The notes under the pieces were generated by a model. That model was not told the origin of the DNA, did no database searches, and was given only the letters and a program-made list of their open reading frames with translations. From Chloroflexota bacterium (GTDB lineage: Bacteria; Chloroflexota; Anaerolineae; Aggregatilineales; Phototrophicaceae), in contig WTGB01000128.1 in NCBI GenBank assembly GCA_011523735.1, positions 1 to 64,000 on the forward strand: a DNA stretch of 64,000 nt. Reading direction: 5' to 3'. The position numbers and the translations under genes were made by a program. Below are positions 1-8,796 of the stretch, in pieces (position 1 is the first letter of the stretch; the number at the start of each line of letters is the position of its first letter).

Positions 1-74
1 CTCGGCGGTTAATTGTTGCGTTGATTTAGCTTTGCCATAGTAGATACTCATTTTGGAGCGATTGCCCTGCGAGC

Positions 75-1373
75 CTATGCCGTATGACGCATAACAAGTT
101 GATCGCGCTCCGGGCCGACGCTGACAGAATTGATCGGCACATCGCAGAGCGAAGCCACGCGCTCGATGTAATTTTGAGCGGCGGCGGGCAGTTGCGAAAA
201 GGCATGGCAATTGCTGATATCTTCCTGCCAGCCGGGCAAGGTCTCGTATATAGGCTTTGCCCGCTCCAATAATTCATTGGTGACGGGAGGATATTCGTAG
301 CGTCGACCGTCAATCTCGTAGGCAACCGCCAGCTTCAGCTCGCTCAACCCAGACAAGATGTCCATCTTCGTCAGCATCATCTCGCTGAAGCCGTTGACGC
401 TGACGGCGTAACGCAGCATGACTACATCGAGCCAGCCACAGCGTCGTGGACGACCGGTTGTCGTGCCGAATTCATCCCAGAAGTTGGCGCCGCTGCCACG
501 CAACTGTTGAGCGATCTGGCCATTCAGTTCAGTCGGCATCGGTCCGCCGCCGACGCGGGTGCTGAAGGCTTTCGCCACGCCAAGAACTTTTTCGACGAAG
601 AGCGGTCCGACGCCCAAGCCCGTGAGCGCGCCGCCAGCCGTCGGCGAGGAGCTTGTCACAAATGGGTAACTGCCGTGATCGATATCCAGCAGGGTGCCTT
701 GCGCGCCCTCACAGACAACTTGCTTTCCCGCTCTCAGCGCAGCATGCAGGTAAACAGAGGTGTCTTTGATGAATGGCTTCAACACGGCGGCGGCATCAAG
801 ATAGCTTTCAACTGCCGAACGCGGGTCGAGCGATTCCATGCCCTGCCGAGCGAGCGTCTCATTTGCGGTTTCTACGGCGGCAATAAGTCGTTCGGCGAAT
901 TCTTCAACATCAAGCAGCATATCACCGGTGCGGATGCCAGCGCGTCCGGTCTTGTCGAGATAGGCGGGTCCGATGCCGCGCAAGGTGGTGCCAATTTTGG
1001 AATCACCAAGGGCAGTTTCCGCCGCCTTATCGAGCGCGATATGGGCGGGCGTGATGATATGCGCTCGGGAACTGATTACCAGCCGCTCAGGTGTGATATC
1101 CAGTCCTAATTTTCGCAGCGACATAATCTCAGTAACGAGGTTGACTGGATTGATGACCATGCCATTGCCCATGACGGAAACGACATGACTGTGCAATATG
1201 CCTGAAGGGACCAGGTGCAGTTTGTAGACCGACTCGTTCAAAGCCACGGTATGTCCGGCATTGTCGCCGCCAGCATAGCGCGCGACGATATCAGCCGAGG
1301 ACGCAAGCCAGTCCACCACGCGCCCTTTGCCTTCATCACCCCATTGCGCGCCTATTAGAATGGTTATTGGCAT
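75..1373 (-). CDS. purA: Adenylosuccinate synthetase
   Basis: PurA condenses IMP and aspartate with GTP to give adenylosuccinate, the first committed step to AMP, in the cytosol. The N-terminus reads MPITILIGAQWGDEGKGR, containing the family GDEGKG phosphate loop, and a GGDNAGHT motif follows. Further on are a GTTLRGIGPAY stretch and the C-terminal SVGPERD motif. The 432 residues match the normal family length. An in-frame upstream extension exists, but the ATG at 1371-1373 places the conserved N-terminus exactly at the start and lies one base after the preceding gene's stop, so I chose it. It is the last gene of the five-gene minus-strand operon that begins with the PSP1 protein, and it appears intact. 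Confidence 0.97.
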   Translation of the reverse strand: MPITILIGAQWGDEGKGRVVDWLASSADIVARYAGGDNAGHTVALNESVYKLHLVPSGILHSHVVSVMGNGMVINPVNLVTEIMSLRKLGLDITPERLVISSRAHIITPAHIALDKAAETALGDSKIGTTLRGIGPAYLDKTGRAGIRTGDMLLDVEEFAERLIAAVETANETLARQGMESLDPRSAVESYLDAAAVLKPFIKDTSVYLHAALRAGKQVVCEGAQGTLLDIDHGSYPFVTSSSPTAGGALTGLGVGPLFVEKVLGVAKAFSTRVGGGPMPTELNGQIAQQLRGSGANFWDEFGTTTGRPRRCGWLDVVMLRYAVSVNGFSEMMLTKMDILSGLSELKLAVAYEIDGRRYEYPPVTNELLERAKPIYETLPGWQEDISNCHAFSQLPAAAQNYIERVASLCDVPINSVSVGPERDQLVMRHTA

Positions 1374-1374
1374 A

Positions 1375-2055
1375 TCAGCCTGCCCAATATCGTTCGATTT
1401 CGACTGATGATCCTGCGAGATTTCCCAAACTGATTGACACCTGCCGCTCACCCCAAGTTTCGATGGCGCCCTCCGGACCCAGGGCAAGCGCCGAGCCCGG
1501 TGGTAAACCGACAAAGGTCGTATCCGCCATTTGCAAGCGAACCGAAGTCAACAAGCTGCTGTCGTCAATGGCGAGCGTATTCGCCACAATCAAGGCATTC
1601 TGAAGCAAGCCGAGCCCGGCGGCAATCTCCCCGGCAGAATCCAGGATGTATTGACCAGCAGTCGCGGCGGCGGCGGCCTCAAGCAGGATCAAGCTGCCAC
1701 GGTTCAAAGCCTCTTTCATCGCGTGCAATGCCGTTCCCCGCAGCAGCGGAAGAAGGTCTTCATACGGTCTCTCCGCCTCAATTACAATCATTGCGGCGCT
1801 GCTTAAGCGTTCGTAGACTTCGTTATTGTCAGCCTCTTCGAGATCGACCAGATAGCCGGTTGTGGCGCCAAGTTCAGCCATGTCATCCATCAGCGCGTCG
1901 CCAAGGTCCTCGGCGAGGGAAATATAAGCGATGGCGCCGCTGGCGTCACAGCGGCTTAGGGCCCGGGCGCGGATCTCGCTCAGCGAATCGACGCGGCCCG
2001 ACAAGACTATCCAGCCATTTGTCGCTTGCCAGCTAAAGGGCGGAATCTCGCGCAT
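1375..2055 (-). CDS. Degenerate peptidase S51 / cyanophycinase-like protein
   Basis: 226 residues. Residues about 84-140 follow the plan of the cyanophycinase/peptidase S51 fold: a hydrophobic strand, a LLRGT segment, a helix (ALHAMKEALNRG), then the strand that should carry the nucleophile elbow G-T-S-A-G-A. Here that segment reads LLEAAAAATAG (residues 124-134), so the catalytic serine is replaced by alanine. If the assignment is right the protein cannot be a normal serine peptidase and may bind a ligand or partner instead. The ATG directly abuts the stop of the M20 gene (2056-2058), and its own stop is one base from purA, so it is translationally coupled on both sides. The family assignment rests on motif layout alone. 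Confidence 0.6.
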   Translation of the reverse strand: MREIPPFSWQATNGWIVLSGRVDSLSEIRARALSRCDASGAIAYISLAEDLGDALMDDMAELGATTGYLVDLEEADNNEVYERLSSAAMIVIEAERPYEDLLPLLRGTALHAMKEALNRGSLILLEAAAAATAGQYILDSAGEIAAGLGLLQNALIVANTLAIDDSSLLTSVRLQMADTTFVGLPPGSALALGPEGAIETWGERQVSISLGNLAGSSVEIERYWAG

Positions 2056-3237
2056 CTAGGCTTCCGCTCCCAGGTAGTCGGCGATAAGAGCCGACATCAA
2101 GCCGACGCTGAGCGGCAAGACGGCTTCGTCAAAGTCGAAGCGGGGATGATGATGTGGATAATCGAGTTGGCGCTCATGATTTGCCGAGCCTACCAGCAGA
2201 TAAGCGCTGGGATTGCGCTGCATGAGCAAGCCGACATCTTCCGATGCCATCCAGGGCATCTCGACCACCGTCGCGCGATCGCTAAAGCCGGCGAAGACAG
2301 CGCGGGCGCGGGCGGCGACTTCCGTATCATTTATTACTGCGCCGATGCCCATCGGAAAATCGACATCAGCGCGGCAGCCGTGTGCGCTAGCCACGCCCTC
2401 CGCCACTTCAGAGATACGCCTCTTGACCAGGTCACGCGTGTCTTCGCGGAAAAGCCGGAAGGAGCCGCTGAGGGAAACCGTCTGCGGGATAATATTACGT
2501 GCTGTGCCGCCTTCCAGCTTGCCGACAGAAATCACTACCATATCCAATGGGTCGACATTGCGGCTGACGATGGTCTGCAAGGCGAGAATCAACTGAGCGC
2601 CGCAGACGATCGGATCGGCCGTTTGATGCGGCATGGCGCCATGCCCGCCCTTGCCGGTTACGGTGATTTCGAAGACGCCGGCGCCGGACATTGTGGGTCC
2701 GGAGACGACGCTAACTTTGCCAACCTCGAGATCGTTCCACAAGTGAATGCCAAGCGTGTAGTCCGGGGCAGGCGCTTCCAGGACGCCATCAGCGATCATC
2801 GATGCGGCACCACCGCCTACTTCTTCGGCCGGCTGGAAAGCAAACTTGACTCGGCCGCCCAGGTCAGCGCGGTGTTTCGACAAGACCTTGGCGATACCGA
2901 GGGCGATTGCGGTATGGCCGTCATGACCGCAGGCATGCATCTTGCCCGCTGCTTGCGAGGCATATTCGGCGCTGTTCTCCTCCTGGATCGGCAGCGCGTC
3001 CATATCGGCGCGGTAGAGCACGGTTGGACCAGCGGAAGCGCCTTCCAGGATGCCGACGACGCCGGTTTTACCGATGCCGGTCTGCACTTCCAAGCCCAAT
3101 TGACGGAGCTCGTCGGCGACGATGCCCGCGGTACGGCGCTCCTGAAATGCCAACTCCGGATGCCTGTGGAAATCCCGGCGCCTGTCTGTCAATTCGTCGC
3201 GCAGCGCCTGCGCCTCAGCCAGGAAATCAATGATCAT
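2056..3237 (-). CDS. M20 family amidohydrolase (AbgB/hippurate hydrolase type)
   Basis: This is a two-metal amidohydrolase of the M20D type, which cleaves N-acyl amino acids such as N-acetyl, hippuryl or p-aminobenzoyl-glutamate conjugates. The substrate cannot be told from sequence. The N-terminus has the family signature RRDFHRHPELAFQE. The metal-ligand segment MHACGHDGHTAIA carries Cys and His ligands, and PAEEVGGGA supplies the Glu pair. The dimerisation domain motif GKGGHGAMPH and a C-terminal histidine segment are also present. At 393 residues it is full length and looks active. It starts 7 bases after the stop of the LmbE-like gene and its stop abuts the start of the S51-like gene, so it sits in the purA operon. 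Confidence 0.9.
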   Translation of the reverse strand: MIIDFLAEAQALRDELTDRRRDFHRHPELAFQERRTAGIVADELRQLGLEVQTGIGKTGVVGILEGASAGPTVLYRADMDALPIQEENSAEYASQAAGKMHACGHDGHTAIALGIAKVLSKHRADLGGRVKFAFQPAEEVGGGAASMIADGVLEAPAPDYTLGIHLWNDLEVGKVSVVSGPTMSGAGVFEITVTGKGGHGAMPHQTADPIVCGAQLILALQTIVSRNVDPLDMVVISVGKLEGGTARNIIPQTVSLSGSFRLFREDTRDLVKRRISEVAEGVASAHGCRADVDFPMGIGAVINDTEVAARARAVFAGFSDRATVVEMPWMASEDVGLLMQRNPSAYLLVGSANHERQLDYPHHHPRFDFDEAVLPLSVGLMSALIADYLGAEA

Positions 3238-3244
3238 AGGTGCC

Positions 3245-3976
3245 TTACCTCATTGTGATCACGCGAAATTTTTCGATGCGGCGAGGATATTCCGGCGGGG
3301 AATTTGGATCCAGCGAGCGTTCGCGAATGCGCTCCGCCATTTTATCCATATCGGAGATCTGACTCTTGTGCGCCTGGAGCGATTGTATTTGTTTTTCGAT
3401 CGCGTCCGTCACATCTATCGTGTGCGTTGGTTCGGCAGCGCCAGCAATGTAAACCGTGCTGACCTTGTGCGTTTCCAAGCCTTCGTCGCGTTCATGCTCG
3501 ATGAAATTGAGACGGTCGCGCGCGGTCGGGAAAACAGCTTCCAGGGTGGCCGCGCCGATCGCCCGGTGATCCGGGTGGTTGATCCCGCCAGTACCGCGCC
3601 AGTAGACGGTCGGGTCCAGCGTCACGACAATATCTGGTTTCTTCATGCGGATGATGCGTGTAATATCGCGGCGCAACTCCAGCGTCGGGTAAAGTTCGCC
3701 GTCCTTGTATCGCAGGAATACGACATCTTTCACGCCGAGCGCGGCCGCGGCTTCCCGCTCTTCTTGTTCGCGAATTTCTGCCAGCCGCTCGTGTGTCATC
3801 TCAGGGTCGGAGCTGCCCTTGTCGCCGCTCGTCGCGATGAGGAATGTGATTTCAGCGCCATCGGCCGCCCACTTGGCAAAGGTTCCGCCAGCGAAGAATT
3901 CGGGGTCGTCAGGATGGGCGAAGACGCCAAGCACTTTTCCAATTGCGCCGTTGGATTTTAGAGACGATTCGTTCAT
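3245..3976 (-). CDS. PIG-L/LmbE family zinc deacetylase
   Basis: LmbE-like proteins remove N-acetyl groups from GlcNAc-type substrates. Relatives act in bacillithiol, mycothiol and GPI synthesis. The zinc-binding motif appears as FAHPDDPEF near residue 20, and the second half of the active site is GINHPDHRAIG near residue 145. The 243 residues are normal for the family. The start codon overlaps the stop of the PSP1 gene (ATGA at 3973-3976), which implies coupled translation. Its place beside an M20 amidohydrolase suggests a small N-acyl-hydrolase unit, but I see no glycosyltransferase or ligase nearby that would show a thiol pathway. Confidence 0.88.
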   Translation of the reverse strand: MNESSLKSNGAIGKVLGVFAHPDDPEFFAGGTFAKWAADGAEITFLIATSGDKGSSDPEMTHERLAEIREQEEREAAAALGVKDVVFLRYKDGELYPTLELRRDITRIIRMKKPDIVVTLDPTVYWRGTGGINHPDHRAIGAATLEAVFPTARDRLNFIEHERDEGLETHKVSTVYIAGAAEPTHTIDVTDAIEKQIQSLQAHKSQISDMDKMAERIRERSLDPNSPPEYPRRIEKFRVITMR

Positions 3977-5100
3977 GTTTTGCTTTCGCCGCCGCCTTTA
4001 TCAGCATTGCGCTTCGAGCGTCGTCCACCACGCCGCCTACTACGCCGGCGACTTGAACGAGACGGATCATCGGGTGACTTGCGCCGGCTCCTGTTGGACC
4101 GACGCCGAGATGGTTGCTCTTCTTCTTTTGCGCTCGTGGTCTCTTGCGATTCCTTCGGCAAGTCACGCCCCGTATTGACTCGGTCCGCTTGTCTCTGACC
4201 GACCGGCAGGCCGCAGTCACAACTGCCGTCGCCATGCTTGTCGCAAGGCGCTTGCGCCTTCTCCGCCAGCTTGCGGAATTCTTCGAGGGGAATAATCTCT
4301 TCCCGCTCGACGATTTTGCGCAGGCCGTCGCCGATATCCACCATTACCGCGTCTTTCAAGGGTAGTTGGTCTATCACTCTTCCCTCGCCATGTGGCGTGC
4401 CGACGCGTTTGTTGCGCCTTGGCAAATGACGCCGAGCTTCTACATATTGCTCGTATTCATAAACGAGGCAGCAACGCAAGCGCCCGCACATACCGGTAAT
4501 TTCGGATGGATTCAGGGAGACGCCTTGGGCTTTTGCCATTTTGATAGATATCGGGCTGAAATCGGTGAGGAAGGTGCTGCAGCAGCGCGTTATGCCACAA
4601 GCACCGAAACCGCCCAGCAACTTGGCGACATCACGAGGACCAATCTGCCGCATTTCCACGCGCGCTTCAAACTTCCGCTGCAGGCGTTTCTGCAAAACAG
4701 CGGTGTCGATCTTTTGTTCGGCGCTGAAAAGGAAGGTTATGGCGCTGCCATCGTAATTGTATTGCGCCGCGACAAACTTGACCTCTGACATGCGCCGCAA
4801 GCTGGACGCCGCTTCCTGGCAAGTCTCCAGGGCTTCAGCCTGTTGCGCTTCCCAATGCTGCTTCAAGACCAGATCGCGGGGGGTTGCGGGGCGAAGAATC
4901 CGACGGATATCGCGATGCGCATCCGGCTCGGTAAAGCCCATCACCTGGCCCATCTGTCGTCCGCGCCGCGTGTCGACAATCACGTAATCACCCTGTTTCA
5001 ATTCAGGGTGGCTGCTGAAGTCAAAGTGATAGAGTTTGCCGATTTTCTGAAACCTGACACCGGCTACCGATTCACTCTTTTCTACTGCTTGAGTTGCCAT
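3973..5100 (-). CDS. PSP1 domain protein, RicT/YaaT-like, with basic tail
   Basis: The 375-residue protein has a PSP1 core with the cysteine pattern of the RicT/YaaT family: GACGITRCCSTFL around residue 170, then MAKAQGVSLNP and GMCGRLRCCL. In Bacillus RicT works with RicA and RicF as an Fe-S complex that controls RNase Y, and the cysteines seen here are those expected for cluster binding. Unusual for the family is the long C-terminal tail (about residues 300-375), hydrophilic and rich in Arg and Ser with repeated RRRS/SRRR blocks, which is a likely RNA or ribosome contact. It is the first gene of a five-gene minus-strand operon. An AGAGG motif precedes the ATG. Confidence 0.88.
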   Translation of the reverse strand: MATQAVEKSESVAGVRFQKIGKLYHFDFSSHPELKQGDYVIVDTRRGRQMGQVMGFTEPDAHRDIRRILRPATPRDLVLKQHWEAQQAEALETCQEAASSLRRMSEVKFVAAQYNYDGSAITFLFSAEQKIDTAVLQKRLQRKFEARVEMRQIGPRDVAKLLGGFGACGITRCCSTFLTDFSPISIKMAKAQGVSLNPSEITGMCGRLRCCLVYEYEQYVEARRHLPRRNKRVGTPHGEGRVIDQLPLKDAVMVDIGDGLRKIVEREEIIPLEEFRKLAEKAQAPCDKHGDGSCDCGLPVGQRQADRVNTGRDLPKESQETTSAKEEEQPSRRRSNRSRRKSPDDPSRSSRRRSRRRGGRRSKRNADKGGGESKT

Positions 5101-5139
5101 ATTGGAGAAGCCTCTGCGCAGGCAATAAAGTCTTGGCGC

Positions 5140-5169
5140 ACTATAAAGTCAGCTTGTCAGTATTGTCCA
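5140..5169 (-). promoter_or_regulatory. Promoter candidate for the PSP1-purA operon
   Basis: Read on the minus strand, TGGACA (5169-5164) and TATAGT (5145-5140) are separated by 18 bases and lie about 40 bases upstream of the PSP1 start codon. Confidence 0.4.
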
Positions 5170-5384
5170 AACGCCTATCACTCTACTCGATATTATGAGC
5201 GAACGCAATATGGACGCTCGCTGATTCGCGCGGGGAGAGGAGAATTGCGAGTGAACCGCCCAAATCCTGAATCAATCTGAAAATGCGGGCGATGCAAGCA
5301 CCGCGCCTACTCCCAGGTTATGCTGTGTCAAGATTATTGATTGCCAGTCTGCATTGTTCACGGTTCCCGATTCGCGCGCGTCGT

Positions 5385-5414
5385 TTGTCAAGTGTTCGCC
5401 GCAGTTGCTAGAAT
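5385..5414 (+). promoter_or_regulatory. Sigma-70-type promoter for aspartokinase
   Basis: TTGTCA (5385-5390), an 18-base spacer and TAGAAT (5409-5414). The expected start of transcription is near 5421, about 68 bases before the start codon; a GGAGG lies at 5469-5473. Confidence 0.55.
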
Positions 5415-5488
5415 TACTTCGGGTCAAACATACCGTCGTCCCACTCGACCTGATTATCTTCGGACTATGGAGGCGCTGACTCGCAGCT

Positions 5489-6898
5489 ATGGCAACGCTC
5501 GTGATGAAATTCGGCGGCGCGTCTGTTGGTTCGGCCTCCGCGCTCACGCAGGTTCTGAACATCATCGCCCGGGAATCAAGCCAGTGGGATAATGTGCTGG
5601 TGGTTGTCTCCGCACTGGATGGCGTTACCGACATGCTGCTAGAGGCAGCGCAGTTCGCGCGAATTGCCAATCAGCGAGGTTACCGGCGCATCGCCGCCAA
5701 TTTGCGCAGCCGTCATTTCGCCATCATGGAGGAATTGCCGCTTGACCGCCCCGAACGAAACACATTAAAAGCGGATATTGATCACCTGCTCTCGGAAATG
5801 CTCGACCATTGCATGCGAATCGCCAGCAATCTGAACACCGAATTGTCGCCATTCAACAGTGATGCGGTTGTGGCGGTCGGGGAACGGCTTTCCGCGCGGA
5901 TCATCGCCGCCTTGCTGCGGCAAAATGGGCTGCGGGGCGCTGCGGTGGACGGAACGGATGTCCTGGTTACCGACGATGTATATGGCAATGCCAACCCCGA
6001 TCTCCAGCTGACGGCGCGGCGCGTGGACCAGGTCCTGACGCCGATGCTGGAGCGTGACATCATTCCCGTAGTTACCGGTTTCATCGGCGCGACAGCAAAT
6101 GGCGAAACCACAACATTAGGAAGAGGCGGAACAGATTACACCGCGTCCGTGCTCTGTGCTTTGCTCGATGTGGACGAGTTGTGGCTGTGGACCGATGTTG
6201 ACGGCATGATGTCAGCCGACCCGCGTGAATTGAGTAATGCGCAGGTCATCCCTCATTTGGGTTATTCCGAAGCCGCCGACCTCGCTTATTTTGGCGCCCG
6301 TATCCTGCACGCGCGAATGATCGCGCCCCTGGCTCAGCGAGCATTGCCCCTGCGGATAAAGAATATCGCCTCGCCCGAGCAAACGGGCACTCTGGTCTAT
6401 AGCGCGTCGCCGGAAGAAGAACCGATTATTAAAGCCGTGACATCAATTCAGGGCTTGTCATTGCGGCGCCCGGCGAGCGGTTCTCTGGCCGGTGTGACAC
6501 GCCTGGTCGGCAACACATTATTCAAAACATTGGGTATGCGCAGCGAGGTGCTAATCGCGTCACAATCCTCCAACAGCAGCTTCATATGTCTGGTGATTCC
6601 CACCAGCATCGGCATTGACGGCGTTGACCGATTAGAGTGGGCTTTGAAGGCGAAAATGGCGGAATATCCGGAAAAGATGCCCTGGACAATCGAGGCAGTC
6701 GGGCTTGTCACCGCGATAGGCAGGGACCTGCACTACGCGCCGCAACTGCTCGCACAAATGCTGGATTCACTTGTTGATATTGAGGTTTATGGACTTGCGC
6801 TGGGCGCTTCCAACTGTAGCGTCACGGTGGCACTGCCTTTGAATGAATCGCCCGAGGCAGTACGCCGCATCCATGAAATTATCGTCAAAAGCGGCTGA
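5489..6898 (+). CDS. Aspartate kinase
   Basis: Phosphorylates aspartate to open the lysine/threonine/methionine pathway. The kinase domain begins at once with MKFGGASVG, has the active-site Glu in AVGERLSAR, and carries GRGGTDYTAS and the WTDVDGMMSADPR signature. About residues 310-465 form two ACT domains, the usual site of feedback by lysine or threonine. With 469 residues and no homoserine dehydrogenase domain it is a monofunctional enzyme. The ATG at 5489 follows GGAGG at a long spacing (15 bases); ATG 5504 would remove only five residues. Its 3' end overlaps glnA by 14 bases in convergent orientation. lysA lies 33 kb away, so the lysine genes are not clustered. Confidence 0.95.
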   Translation: MATLVMKFGGASVGSASALTQVLNIIARESSQWDNVLVVVSALDGVTDMLLEAAQFARIANQRGYRRIAANLRSRHFAIMEELPLDRPERNTLKADIDHLLSEMLDHCMRIASNLNTELSPFNSDAVVAVGERLSARIIAALLRQNGLRGAAVDGTDVLVTDDVYGNANPDLQLTARRVDQVLTPMLERDIIPVVTGFIGATANGETTTLGRGGTDYTASVLCALLDVDELWLWTDVDGMMSADPRELSNAQVIPHLGYSEAADLAYFGARILHARMIAPLAQRALPLRIKNIASPEQTGTLVYSASPEEEPIIKAVTSIQGLSLRRPASGSLAGVTRLVGNTLFKTLGMRSEVLIASQSSNSSFICLVIPTSIGIDGVDRLEWALKAKMAEYPEKMPWTIEAVGLVTAIGRDLHYAPQLLAQMLDSLVDIEVYGLALGASNCSVTVALPLNESPEAVRRIHEIIVKSG

Positions 6899-8219
6899 GA
6901 TAGCGTTCAACTTCCCAGTCCGTCACTTGCCGGCTGTATTCGCCATACTCCTGACGTTTGGCCGCGATGTAACGATCGCTGACGTAGGGACCCAGCGCCG
7001 CCAGAATCACATCGTCATCGCTAAGCGCGTTCAGCGCCTCATCGAGGGAATTCGGCAATACTTCGATCTGCCGCATTCTGCCCGGCGCGCCTTGCATAAG
7101 CGTCTCTTCCATTGGGTCAGGCAGCGGCATCTTATGCCGAATGCCATCGAGCCCGGCTTGCAGCATCACCGCCATCGCCAAATACGGGTTTGCCGTCGGG
7201 TCCGGGCAGCGCAGTTCCAGGCGAGTATGATATTCTTTGCCGGGCGCGGTGCTGGGAACGCGGATTAAGGCGCTGCGATTGACATGCGCCCAGGTGACGT
7301 TGACGGGCGCTTCAAAACTGGTGCCCAGACGCTTGTAAGAATTGACCAGGGGCGCCAAGACAGCGCACATCGCGCGGGCATGTTCCAACTGTCCGGCGAG
7401 AAAATACTGCGCTGTTTGCGACAAACCATATTCACTACCGCTATCAGCGAAGAGATTCACGCCGCTTTCAAGATCGTGTAGGCTCTGGTGCGTGTGCATG
7501 CCGGAGCCGGGCAGGTCAACATGCGGGCGCGGCATGAAACTGCAGTAGTAGCCATACTTGCTGGCGATGGTCTTCAAAGCCACGCGCGCAGTCAGAATGT
7601 TATCGGCGGAGCGCAATGCGTCATCATACTGAAAATCGATTTCGTGTTGACCTTGGCCAGTCTCGGAATGGGTTGAATCGACTTTAATGCCCAGTTCGCT
7701 CAGGACGGCCAACATGTTGCGACGCATTGAACGGATCGGATCATCGGGTATATCGAAATAGCCCGCGATATCTTTATTTGGGGCGACAATCGGAAGGCCC
7801 CCTTGGTCAAGCGGAAAGAGGAAGAACTCAAGTTCCATCCCCGTCTTGAAGCGGAGATTCATTTCACGCGCCTGGTCAAGCACCTTGACAAGCAAACTGC
7901 GCGGATCCCCAATAAAGGCATCACCATCTTGCGTATGCACGGAACAGATTAGCCGTGCCGTCCTTTCGCTGCCTTCCGTCCAAGGCAGGATGACAAAGCT
8001 TGACTCATCAGGCACGAGCACCATATCGCTTTCGGCGACTCGCGCAAAACCTTCGATTGCCGATCCGTCAAAGTGTGAGCCGTTGTCGAAGACATTCCCC
8101 AGCTCGCCTGCCGGTATCATGATGCTTTTGACCAAGCCGGTGATATCGGTGAACCAGAGCGCTACGAATTTGACGCCCTGTTCACGCGCAGATTGTAGAA
8201 TTTCGGATGCTGTCGCCAT
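6885..8219 (-). CDS. glnA: Glutamine synthetase, type I
   Basis: Makes glutamine from glutamate, ammonia and ATP in the cytosol. The 444-residue length fits the short GSI-alpha type typical of Gram-positive-like bacteria. Visible motifs are FTDITG near the N-terminus, DGSAIEGF, the metal-binding MELEFFLF, GQGQHEIDFQ, and MPRPHVDLPGSGMHTHQSL. The C-terminal region has no adenylylation-tyrosine motif that I can identify, as expected for GSI-alpha, which is regulated by feedback and GlnR/TnrA-like factors instead. A TATAAT and a perfect 7-bp dyad lie upstream. The gene is convergent with aspartokinase, with overlapping coding ends. Confidence 0.96.
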   Translation of the reverse strand: MATASEILQSAREQGVKFVALWFTDITGLVKSIMIPAGELGNVFDNGSHFDGSAIEGFARVAESDMVLVPDESSFVILPWTEGSERTARLICSVHTQDGDAFIGDPRSLLVKVLDQAREMNLRFKTGMELEFFLFPLDQGGLPIVAPNKDIAGYFDIPDDPIRSMRRNMLAVLSELGIKVDSTHSETGQGQHEIDFQYDDALRSADNILTARVALKTIASKYGYYCSFMPRPHVDLPGSGMHTHQSLHDLESGVNLFADSGSEYGLSQTAQYFLAGQLEHARAMCAVLAPLVNSYKRLGTSFEAPVNVTWAHVNRSALIRVPSTAPGKEYHTRLELRCPDPTANPYLAMAVMLQAGLDGIRHKMPLPDPMEETLMQGAPGRMRQIEVLPNSLDEALNALSDDDVILAALGPYVSDRYIAAKRQEYGEYSRQVTDWEVERYLSRF

Positions 8220-8250
8220 GCCTCTTCCGTGACGCTGTCGTGTACCGGGG

Positions 8251-8294
8251 ATTATATTGCCAGACTGTGGAGTCGGGCTATCGGCGAGATAGCC
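8251..8294 (-). promoter_or_regulatory. glnA promoter region with an inverted repeat
   Basis: On the minus strand TATAAT lies at 8256-8251. A perfect dyad GGCTATC-N5-GATAGCC (8294-8276) covers the position where a -35 box would be, and no good -35 is visible. The dyad may be an operator or activator site, or the tail of aroQ transcription; it has no T-run. Confidence 0.4.
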
Positions 8295-8329
8295 AAAACC
8301 TGACTTGAGTATTCAGCAATTCTAACCAG

Positions 8330-8779
8330 CTAATCACGCAGTAGGTCCCAATAGTGCAGCAGCGCGTCTACCGCCAGGATATAGCTATGCCAGCCGAAGC
8401 CGGCAATCGCGCCCAAACAGACGCCGGCCAACAACGACTTGTGACGGAAAGCCTCGCGGCCGTGCACATTCGAGAGATGCACTTCAATGACGGGCAGTTC
8501 TATCGCCGTGATCGCGTCGCGCAGGGCGATGGACGTGTGCGTGTAGGCGCCGGGGTTGAAGACTACGCCGTCCGCCCATTCGCGCGCTTCGTGAAGACAG
8601 TCGATCAAGACACCCTCGTGATTTGATTGTGCCGCGCGGAACTGGACATCATAGGCGTCGATATGCTGTTCGACAGCCCTGTTTATGTCGGCGAGCGTCA
8701 TGCTGCCATAGACCTCTGGCTGCCGTGTTCCGAGCAGATTGAGGTTAGGTCCATGCAGCAGCAGGAGTCCTTTGCCCAT
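8330..8779 (-). CDS. aroQ: 3-dehydroquinate dehydratase, type II
   Basis: Dehydrates 3-dehydroquinate to 3-dehydroshikimate, step three of the shikimate pathway. The type II signature is clear: [21 protein letters not shown] at the N-terminus with the active-site Tyr, then [15 protein letters not shown], and [10 protein letters not shown] with the catalytic His. I chose the ATG at 8779 (149 residues, normal length) because GAAGGG sits 9 bases before it. A TTG at 8800 that overlaps the aroKB stop would add seven residues without an obvious ribosome site. It is the last gene of the aromatic operon. Confidence 0.95.
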   Translation of the reverse strand: MGKGLLLLHGPNLNLLGTRQPEVYGSMTLADINRAVEQHIDAYDVQFRAAQSNHEGVLIDCLHEAREWADGVVFNPGAYTHTSIALRDAITAIELPVIEVHLSNVHGREAFRHKSLLAGVCLGAIAGFGWHSYILAVDALLHYWDLLRD

Positions 8780-8796
8780 AGTCAGGTGCCCTTCGC

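Larger units (their letters stand above)
5101..5488. other. Divergent intergenic region between the PSP1 operon and aspartokinase
   Basis: 388 bases with no convincing gene. It holds a minus-strand promoter candidate near 5140-5170 and a plus-strand promoter at 5385-5414. The middle (about 5171-5384) shows no hairpin, repeat or conserved leader that I can recognise. Confidence 0.6.

Noticed and set aside
1-74. Gene fragment at the left edge
   Set aside because: No frame with coding character or start that continues outside the window could be supported.
5272-5670. Minus-strand frame of 132 codons before and over aspartokinase
   Set aside because: It overlaps the well-supported aspartokinase start and its promoter, and shows no family pattern.
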